DNA from: an uncultured Lachnospiraceae bacterium
GTDB lineage: Bacteria > Bacillota > Clostridia > Lachnospirales > Lachnospiraceae
Direction: 5' to 3'
DNA length: 10,697 nt
NCBI GenBank assembly: GCA_910584945.1
Contig: CAJUDY010000070.1
Location: 1 to 10,697, forward strand
Shown here: piece by piece, positions 5,560-10,697 of the stretch
How the letters are laid out: each line of letters starts with the position of its first letter
Position numbering within the stretch: the first letter of the stretch is position 1
Translations under genes and position numbers: made by a program
Notes under the pieces: model-generated
Told to the model about the DNA's origin: nothing
Databases searched by the model: none
Seen by the model: only the letters and a program-made list of their open reading frames with translations

Positions 5560-7754
5560 TTTTCTCGCTGCTTTCTGACAAAATGATACAGTCTGCTTCT
5601 GAAATCTCCCTGCTCCGGCGGAATCAGGTAACCACAGTTCATCAGTTCTTCTCCGAGGAAGACCTCCCCGGTATCTTCAAGGACATACTCCGTGTCCTTC
5701 TGAAGGCCTCGAAGGAAGATCGCCCGGCTGTGCATATTGGGCTGCGCCAGTACCTGTACAAAAGTCACCAGAGCTTCGGAGCCGTCCTTGGCCGCCACCT
5801 CCCAGCAGTCATAGGGTTTCTTCAAAGACCAGGAGGCCAGACGGTAATAGTCACCCCTCTGCATAAGCGGCTGATATCGGTGAAACGTCTCCACCTGCTC
5901 CGGGATCTTCGACCGGTCTTCTTCGGAGATCTTCGTGATGTCCAGTTCATACCCGAACGCTCCCGCCATGGCCACATGTCCTCTGGTCTCGAAGGGCGTA
6001 TTCCTTCCCACGACGTGGTTGGGGCAGTCCCCCACATGGGCGCCCATTGTGGAGAGGGGATAGATCAGGGCGGTCCCTTCCTGGATCTTCAGACGCTCCA
6101 CGGCGTCCACATCGTCAGAACACCAGATCTGGGGGCTGTAGTAGAGCATCCCCGGGTCGAACCTGGCCCCGCCGCCGGAGCAGTTCTCCAGAAGAAGGTC
6201 CGGAAATTCTGTCACCAGACGCTCCTGCATCTTATAGACCCCCAGCACATACCGGTGCATCAGCTCCCCCTGACTCTCCCGGTCCAGCCAGGCGCTGCCG
6301 ATATCGCAGAGCTGCCGGTTCATATCCCATTTCACATAGGCGATGGGCGCGCTGTGCAGGACATCCGCCACACACTGATAGGCGTAATCCACCACCTCTC
6401 TTCTGGACAGATCCAGCACATACTGGGCCCGGCTCTGGGAGGGGCGTCTTCCAGCGATCTGAATGGCCCAGTCTGGGTGCTCCCGATACAGGTTGGAATC
6501 CGGCGAGATCATCTCCGGCTCGAACCAGATGCCGAACTCCATGCCGATCTTGTTGACTTTTTCAACCAGTTCCGGCAGACTGGATTTTAACTTCTCTTCG
6601 TTGACAGTCCAGTCGCCCAGGGAGTTATCGTCAAAGGCCCGTTTTCCGAACCAGCCGTCGTCCATGACCAGCATCTCGATCCCGGCCTTCTTCGCCTCTT
6701 TTGCGATCGCCAGGAGTTTCCCGGCGTCAAAGTCAAAATAGGTGGCCTCCCAGTTGTTGATCAGCACCGGGCGCTTTGCAAACTGATGTTTGCTTCGGAT
6801 CAGATGTTCCCGGTAGAAATCATGGAGATTGCGGGTCATAAGCCCCAGCCCTGACCCGGAGTAAATAAGTACCGCCTCCGGCGCCTGGAAGCTCTCTCCC
6901 GGCCTTAAGTTCCAGCAGAACTGCTCCGGATGGATGCCCATGGTCATGCGCACCTGCTCAAACTGGCTCTTCTCCGCCTGGGCCAGGAAGTTGCCGGAGT
7001 AGACAAAGTTCATGCCGTAGACTTCCCCGGTCTCCTGGGTCGTGCCCGGCGTCAAAAGGGCCAGGAAGGGGTGCTCCTGATGGCTGGACTCTCCTTTCAC
7101 AGAGGACACCAGCTGCTTTCCGTACTGCAGAGGCCCCCGCTGGATATGACGCTCTCTGGCCCAGCTTCCCGCCAGGGTGAGCATCTCATACTCCCGGTCG
7201 TCCATATCCAGGCAGGCGCTGTACACCTTTTCCAGCTTCAGATGCTGTTCTCCTGCGTTTTCGATGCGCACGCTCCGGGTGATCACATCGCAGTCCGGGA
7301 ATACGGAGTAGGATAGGAACACTTTAAGTTTAAAAAACTCGTCTTCGCAGATGATCTGAAGCGTCTCTACTTCCTCCTCACTCCCAAAGGACGCCGGCAA
7401 GCCCGGAAGGGATGGCTTCCCCTTGCGAATCTCATAGCCACCGAACAACAGTTCGCAGCCGATGCTGCCGGATTCGCTTCGGACGTCCAGGCAGCTCTCC
7501 CGATAGTCCCCAATCCCCCCAGTGGGATATTCCGTCGGAAAAAAGTCCAGGAAGGAGGCTTTCTCCCGCACCCGGACCGAGGGCGTAAAGGGAGCTTCCT
7601 CCATGCGGAGCAGACGGTTGCTTCCGTCGCCTGAGAGCCTCTTTCCATAATAAATATGTCCCACATAGCCCTCCGGCGAGAGGCCGATCAGGTAGCTGGT
7701 GCGCTTGGTGGAAAGGTGAAAGATTTTCTTTTCTTCTATGTATCTGATTCCCAT
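5556..7754 (-). CDS. Alpha-galactosidase, glycoside hydrolase family 36
   Basis: This 732-residue enzyme hydrolyses terminal alpha-1,6-galactose from melibiose, raffinose and similar sugars by a retaining mechanism. There is no signal peptide, so it is cytoplasmic and would act on imported sugar. The N-terminal beta domain (about 1-325) leads into the barrel, with NNWEATYFDFD (333-343), MDDGWFGKR (364-372), WFEPEMISPDSNLYREHPDW (410-429), YVKWDMNR (473-480, nucleophile Asp477), LENCSGGGARFDPGMLYYSP (522-541) and WCSDDVDAVER (544-554, acid/base in the Asp547/548 pair). The motifs and length match full-length GH36 enzymes of Firmicutes, and the C-terminal beta domain is complete. The ATG follows TAGGAG. 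It lies 69 nt downstream of the NUDIX gene and overlaps the LacI gene by 4 nt. It has no internal amber codon, unlike the transporter genes. Confidence 0.97.
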   Translation of the reverse strand: MGIRYIEEKKIFHLSTKRTSYLIGLSPEGYVGHIYYGKRLSGDGSNRLLRMEEAPFTPSVRVREKASFLDFFPTEYPTGGIGDYRESCLDVRSESGSIGCELLFGGYEIRKGKPSLPGLPASFGSEEEVETLQIICEDEFFKLKVFLSYSVFPDCDVITRSVRIENAGEQHLKLEKVYSACLDMDDREYEMLTLAGSWARERHIQRGPLQYGKQLVSSVKGESSHQEHPFLALLTPGTTQETGEVYGMNFVYSGNFLAQAEKSQFEQVRMTMGIHPEQFCWNLRPGESFQAPEAVLIYSGSGLGLMTRNLHDFYREHLIRSKHQFAKRPVLINNWEATYFDFDAGKLLAIAKEAKKAGIEMLVMDDGWFGKRAFDDNSLGDWTVNEEKLKSSLPELVEKVNKIGMEFGIWFEPEMISPDSNLYREHPDWAIQIAGRRPSQSRAQYVLDLSRREVVDYAYQCVADVLHSAPIAYVKWDMNRQLCDIGSAWLDRESQGELMHRYVLGVYKMQERLVTEFPDLLLENCSGGGARFDPGMLYYSPQIWCSDDVDAVERLKIQEGTALIYPLSTMGAHVGDCPNHVVGRNTPFETRGHVAMAGAFGYELDITKISEEDRSKIPEQVETFHRYQPLMQRGDYYRLASWSLKKPYDCWEVAAKDGSEALVTFVQVLAQPNMHSRAIFLRGLQKDTEYVLEDTGEVFLGEELMNCGYLIPPEQGDFRSRLYHFVRKQREK

Positions 7755-7785
7755 AATTTATACTCCTAATTAAAGTTCCGCATCC

Positions 7786-7810
7786 ACTTAAACAGATGCT
7801 GTTTTTAAGT
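7786..7810. repeat. Inverted repeat in the NUDIX-GH36 gap
   Basis: ACTTAAACAG (7786-7795) and CTGTTTTTAAGT (7799-7810) are inverted copies with a 3-nt loop; the right arm has two extra T. In RNA it forms an AU-rich hairpin without a following T run, so it is not an obvious terminator. It may be an operator for the LacI protein or a mRNA stability element between the genes. Confidence 0.45.
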
Positions 7811-7823
7811 TTCTCGTTCTCTG

Positions 7824-8435
7824 TTATCCCAGAAACGCGAATGGCGCTTGCGGGTCCATCCGCAGATACTGCATCATCAGATAGGCGCCCCGCAGGGACA
7901 CCCGCTCCTTGGACAGGATGCGCCGCACCTCTTTTTGATCCGCCATCACCACCTGTATCTGCTCTGTGGACTCGCATTGGGCGGTTCCCTCCAGAGCATC
8001 TACCGTCCCGTAGACGGCGACGCTTGCCTCGTCCGTGAGTCCCGGCCCCAGAAAAAAGGGGCGGCGGAAGCAGGAGTCTCCTCCAGTATACTCCTCGAAG
8101 GAAAGTCCCGTCTCCTCCTTCATCTCCCGCGCCGCCGCCATCCCCGGCGTCTCCCCCGCGTCCACAAGTCCGGCGGGAAGGGCATAGATCTCGGTGTCCA
8201 ACGGATATCGGTACTCCCGGATCAGAACCAGACGCGGACACGCCTCTCTGGTCAGCCCATAGATCACGATCCCCTCCGGCGAGAGGCTTTTGGTATAGAG
8301 CTTCAGATTCTCCTCGTCATTCCTGGAAGCAAAATAATAATCAAAAGGCGCCCCCTTGGTATCATACGCATCCAGATGATACAGATTCAGATGGGGATTG
8401 TCCGTAAGTTTCTGAACCCCGCCGATTTTTCTCAT
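7824..8435 (-). CDS. NUDIX hydrolase, ADP-ribose pyrophosphatase-like
   Basis: This 203-residue cytoplasmic protein hydrolyses nucleoside diphosphates linked to another group. A perfect NUDIX box (G-x5-E-x7-REU-x-EE-x-GU) spans residues 89-111: GLVDAGE, seven residues, then REMKEETGL. The two Glu of EE bind the metal. LIREYRYPLDTEIYALPAG just before the box is typical of the ADP-ribose/ADP-sugar pyrophosphatase group (NudF-like). The first 60 residues (an LDAYDTKGAPFDYYFASR region) form the usual N-terminal beta domain that pairs in the dimer. The gene is first in the leftward operon, ahead of the alpha-galactosidase. A role in nucleotide-sugar or ADP-ribose turnover linked to galactose use is only an inference; the exact substrate cannot be read from the sequence. 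Confidence 0.93.
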   Translation of the reverse strand: MRKIGGVQKLTDNPHLNLYHLDAYDTKGAPFDYYFASRNDEENLKLYTKSLSPEGIVIYGLTREACPRLVLIREYRYPLDTEIYALPAGLVDAGETPGMAAAREMKEETGLSFEEYTGGDSCFRRPFFLGPGLTDEASVAVYGTVDALEGTAQCESTEQIQVVMADQKEVRRILSKERVSLRGAYLMMQYLRMDPQAPFAFLG

Positions 8436-8489
8436 AGCATTTCCCTTTTTATCCTTTCTTTTAATTAAATTTAAGTAAATTTGAATACT

Positions 8490-8518
8490 ATTTTATGCGA
8501 GAATTAGTTAAATGTCAA
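8490..8518 (-). promoter_or_regulatory. Sigma-A promoter of the NUDIX-GH36-LacI operon
   Basis: On the minus strand TTGACA (8513-8518) and TAAAAT (8490-8495) are separated by exactly 17 nt, about 55 nt upstream of the NUDIX start. It is a near-consensus promoter and the best candidate for driving all three genes. Confidence 0.8.
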
Positions 8519-8580
8519 TTGTGTATTCGGGAGATTTTTCCAAAGGTTTGCTGTGTAATGTGTATAACCAAAAAATTTGT

Positions 8581-8609
8581 TTGACAAAGCGACGCAAATG
8601 TCGCATAAT
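8581..8609 (+). promoter_or_regulatory. Sigma-A promoter of the TetR-GNAT operon
   Basis: TTGACA (8581-8586), 17 nt, then CATAAT (8604-8609) form a near-consensus promoter. Transcription should begin near 8616, about 35 nt before the TetR start. One operator-like palindrome lies in the spacer and another covers the predicted start point. Confidence 0.85.
8589..8604. promoter_or_regulatory. TetR operator candidate 1 (between -35 and -10)
   Basis: GCGAC and GTCGC form perfect 5-bp inverted arms around a 6-nt centre. The site occupies the promoter spacer and touches the first base of the -10 box, so a bound TetR dimer would block RNA polymerase. Confidence 0.7.
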
Positions 8610-8614
8610 AGAAA

Positions 8615-8630
8615 GTGACATGAGTGTCGC
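8615..8630. promoter_or_regulatory. TetR operator candidate 2 (over the transcription start)
   Basis: GTGAC and GTCGC flank a 6-nt centre, with GACA/TGTC as the perfect inner arms. It has the same 16-bp layout as operator 1 and begins 26 bp downstream of it. It overlaps the predicted start of transcription, and both sites share the half-site TGTCGCA. Confidence 0.65.
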
Positions 8631-8650
8631 AAAAGAAAGGAGGGGAGCAT

Positions 8651-9241
8651 ATGAGTTCAAAAGGAGAAAAGACCAAACAGGACATTCGGGAAAAAGCGTA
8701 TCAATTGTTTGCGGAAAAGGGATTTAAAGAGGTAACGATGAAAGACATCTGCGAGCGAACAGGGCTTAGCCGCGGAGGGTTGTATCGCCATTACGAGAGT
8801 ACCGAACAGATCTTTCTGGAAATTGTGTATGCTTTTTCCGAGCAGCAGAAAAACGAAGTATCTGCCAAAATCGAGCGGCACATTCCCGCCGCCGCGATCC
8901 TGGAGGAACTTCTCTCAAGATACGCAAAGGAAATGACGGACCACGAAAACTCCATCAGCCTCGCGATCTATGAATTCTACAGCAATCCGTCGATTTCCAA
9001 AGAGGATAATTCTGTAAAAAAGCAGTACGAAATCTCAAAATCAGCCTGGACAGAACTGATCCACTATGGAATCCGTACAAAAGAATTCAACCAGACAGAC
9101 CCGGAATCTATCTTCCATGTCCTGATATTTGCATACCAGGGAGTACGAATGTACAGCAGATTGATGAACATCGATCCAGAGATTCCCACTCAAATCACAC
9201 AGGAAATAAAAAGGCTATTACAGCCAAGGGAGGGCATATGA
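8651..9241 (+). CDS. TetR/AcrR-family transcriptional regulator
   Basis: This 196-residue protein is a one-component repressor. The N-terminal helix-turn-helix is typical (KAYQLFAEKGFKEVTMKDIC, about 15-34, then ERTGLSRGGLYRHYESTEQI). The C-terminal part is a helical ligand and dimer domain with no recognisable ligand signature. The ATG at 8651 is preferred over an in-frame GTG at 8624 because AAGGAGGGG (8637-8645) lies just before it and because the GTG falls inside operator 2. Two tandem palindromes in its own promoter argue for autoregulation. Its last codons overlap the GNAT start by 4 nt, so the two proteins are coupled. The base composition here is visibly more AT-rich and A-rich than in the sugar genes to the left, which may point to separate origin. 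Confidence 0.95.
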   Translation: MSSKGEKTKQDIREKAYQLFAEKGFKEVTMKDICERTGLSRGGLYRHYESTEQIFLEIVYAFSEQQKNEVSAKIERHIPAAAILEELLSRYAKEMTDHENSISLAIYEFYSNPSISKEDNSVKKQYEISKSAWTELIHYGIRTKEFNQTDPESIFHVLIFAYQGVRMYSRLMNIDPEIPTQITQEIKRLLQPREGI

Positions 9242-9762
9242 AAAATGAGATTGTTTTGGTCAGACCGACTTTGGAACTAAAGGAAAAAGCGCTGGAATAC
9301 CGCAGGGAACATTTTCAGCATGGAGAAAAGATCATCTACGGAAGCGAGCTTTTTGACAAGACTGAAAGCTATGAGGAATGGCTGACTTCCGTCACGCGGA
9401 ACACCGATTCCCGGACGGTAAGCGAACACTGGGTCGTCACGGATACCTTCTTTGCCATCCGCAAGAACGATCAAAAAATCATTGGAATGATCGATCTGAG
9501 ACACACATTGAATGATTTTTTGAAAGATTTAGGAAATTGCGGATACAGCGTGCGTCCATCGGAGAGAAGAAAAGGATATGCGACAGAAATGTTATATCAA
9601 CTTCTAAAGACGGCCAGAGAAGCAAAGTTGAAGGAGCTTCATATATCCGTTGAAAAAGAAAACACAGCGTCCATAAAAGTTGTACAGAAAAATGGCGGCG
9701 TGTATGAGCGAAGCTTTTCCTTTGAAAATGAAGGGGCGGATATTTACAAAATCGCACTATAA
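9238..9762 (+). CDS. GNAT-family N-acetyltransferase (COG3981-like)
   Basis: This 174-residue cytoplasmic protein should transfer acetyl from acetyl-CoA to an amine on an unknown small molecule or protein. The acetyl-CoA binding motif A is present as GYSVRPSERRKGYATEML (about 102-119), with the pyrophosphate-binding R-R-K-G-Y-A loop. It is followed by the family element VEKENTASIKVVQKNGG (about 138-154). This arrangement resembles the predicted acetyltransferases of COG3981. AGGGAGG lies 3-4 nt before the ATG, which overlaps the TetR stop. Because its regulator is encoded directly upstream with strong operators, the enzyme is the likely output of that circuit, perhaps acting on the compound that TetR senses; this is inferred from gene order only. 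Confidence 0.93.
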   Translation: MKNEIVLVRPTLELKEKALEYRREHFQHGEKIIYGSELFDKTESYEEWLTSVTRNTDSRTVSEHWVVTDTFFAIRKNDQKIIGMIDLRHTLNDFLKDLGNCGYSVRPSERRKGYATEMLYQLLKTAREAKLKELHISVEKENTASIKVVQKNGGVYERSFSFENEGADIYKIAL

Positions 9763-9798
9763 AAAGACTGAGAAATATGCTGTGGCATATATACTTAA

Positions 9799-9999
9799 AA
9801 TCTTGTTTCTGTCGCCCTGCTACAGGAAATAGATGGGATCATAACACGCAATCCAAATGACTACAGTAAATCTGGAATTAAAATATGGACGCCTGAACAA
9901 CTGTTGATGCAACAACGTAAATTGTATAAAACAGCCCCTTTGTTCAACATAATTTCATCAAACAAAGAGGCTGTCTTTGTTATTGATACAAGGAATTAA
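9799..9999 (+). pseudogene. C-terminal remnant of a PIN-domain protein (putative)
   Basis: An open frame with no start codon or ribosome binding site begins right after a TAA (9796-9798). It encodes a peptide whose first part includes ALLQEIDGIITRNPNDYSKS and then GIKIWTPEQLL. This resembles the end of PIN-domain ribonucleases (VapC-like), where a TRN-x-x-D(F/Y) element and a terminal PEEFL-type segment are typical. The N-terminal hundred or so residues with the other catalytic acids are absent, because the GNAT gene ends just upstream. The last part of the frame overlaps the terminator hairpin and is probably not original coding sequence. I read it as debris of a toxin-antitoxin type gene; the match is short and from memory. 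Confidence 0.45.
9931..9981. terminator. Bidirectional terminator between the GNAT gene and the acidic-tail gene
   Basis: ACAGCCCCTTTGTT (9931-9944) pairs with AACAAAGAGGCTGT (9961-9974), 13 of 14 positions, around a 16-nt loop. On the minus strand the stem is followed by TTTTATAC, a good terminator for the leftward acidic-tail gene. On the plus strand TCTTTGTTATT follows, a weaker tail for the TetR-GNAT operon. Confidence 0.8.
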
Positions 10000-10020
10000 G
10001 AATCATTCGTTCTCGAATTC

Positions 10021-10697
10021 TTACAGTAATCTTTTACTTTCTTTCTCGGAATCAGAGGATTCCACTTCTTCCTGTCCGGAAGTTTCCTCCTCAGAAGCAT
10101 TCTCTTCTTTCGATCCTTCCTCTTCCTTTATCCTGTCTGTTATCTTTTCTGCTGTTTCTTCTTCACCTTCACTTTCTGCCTCGTCCGCGGTCGGAGTCTC
10201 GGCCTCCTCTTCTGGGAGTACCGCGTCCTCTTTTCCGGAGGCTGCCGCGTCGGAGTATTCGGCGTTGGCGTCGGCCTCTTCCTCGGGGGCCGGAGCGGAT
10301 ACAGATGAATCCGGAACGCCGGGGGCGTCCGCCTTGGGAAGTTCCTCTGCGGACGGTTTGGATGTCTCATCTGCAGACTTCGTTTTACTTTCAGAACGGA
10401 CATCAGAACTATAGTCCAACGAAAGAAGTGCTTCCGTCGCATCCGTCTTTTTCACCGTAATCGAATCAATATCCACCCCGGCAGAATCATCCGCCATCCA
10501 CCACAGGCTGATATTCAGATCCGTTCCACTCGGCTTTACTGTCCAGGCAAACGTTGCTCTCTGCTTTCCGTCTCTTTCTTCGCTTCCAAAACTGTTTCCG
10601 CTGTTGGCCTTTTGCCAGGAATAACCGTCCATTGCAGTTTCATCGTAAGCGTCAAATAAGATAGTGGATAGAAAAATAACCACCGGACCTCTATACT
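10021..10697 (-). CDS. Protein with acidic low-complexity C-terminal tail (N-terminus outside window)
   Basis: The frame is open to the right edge of the window, so only the last 225 or so residues are seen; a GTG at 10683 is unlikely to be the true start because codons continue upstream of it. The visible N-terminal part (about 90 residues, including TFAWTVKPSGTDLNISLWWM and VDIDSITVKKTD) looks like a beta-sandwich, comparable to carbohydrate-binding or other extracellular modules, though I cannot name the family. From about the SKTKSADETS segment onwards it is a roughly 120-residue tail rich in Glu, Ala, Ser, Pro and Asp, strongly acidic, ending KESKRLL before TAA. There is no LPxTG motif or terminal membrane helix. 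A secreted or surface protein is the most likely reading, but the signal sequence is not in view. Confidence 0.75.
   Translation of the reverse strand, partial: YRGPVVIFLSTILFDAYDETAMDGYSWQKANSGNSFGSEERDGKQRATFAWTVKPSGTDLNISLWWMADDSAGVDIDSITVKKTDATEALLSLDYSSDVRSESKTKSADETSKPSAEELPKADAPGVPDSSVSAPAPEEEADANAEYSDAAASGKEDAVLPEEEAETPTADEAESEGEEETAEKITDRIKEEEGSKEENASEEETSGQEEVESSDSEKESKRLL

Overview
The window looks like a chromosomal stretch from a gut-type Clostridia species, probably Lachnospiraceae. The evidence is CUT1-type sugar ABC transporter genes next to a GH36 alpha-galactosidase and a LacI-family regulator, strong AGGAGG-type ribosome binding sites, GC-rich genes separated by very AT-rich spacers, and a structured RNA that resembles the raiA motif of Firmicutes. 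This placement is inferred from gene content only.

Layout, left to right. Bases 1-145 are AT-rich with no convincing gene. Bases about 146-370 (minus strand) hold a compact GC-rich structured RNA that begins right after the transporter operon. Bases 380-3618 (minus) are a sugar ABC importer operon: lipoprotein binding protein, then permease 1, then permease 2, with no ATPase. Bases 3619-3913 are an AT-rich divergent promoter region. Bases 3914-4483 (plus) encode an orphan small lipoprotein, ending in a bidirectional terminator (4504-4544). Bases 4546-8435 (minus) are a second operon: NUDIX hydrolase, GH36 alpha-galactosidase, LacI regulator. Bases 8436-8650 carry divergent promoters; the plus-strand one has two tandem operator-like palindromes. 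Bases 8651-9762 (plus) are a TetR regulator overlapping a GNAT acetyltransferase. Bases 9763-10020 hold a decayed PIN-domain fragment and a bidirectional terminator. Bases 10021-10697 (minus) are the acidic, low-complexity C-terminal part of a protein cut by the window edge.

How the genes fit together: the importer, the alpha-galactosidase and the LacI regulator would form an alpha-galactoside (raffinose/melibiose-type) uptake and hydrolysis locus, with the ATPase supplied from elsewhere. TetR and GNAT form a separate self-regulated unit.

The most striking signal is in the transporter operon. All three of its genes carry an in-frame TAG (amber) codon inside otherwise intact coding sequence (842-844, 1300-1302, 2338-2340), and each frame continues through the TAG with protein-like sequence to a later natural stop. 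No other gene in the window shows this. This implies either natural amber suppression or readthrough (probably as Gln, one transition from CAG) or very recent parallel nonsense mutations. TAG is also used as an apparently real stop three times in the window, so complete reassignment of TAG does not fit easily.
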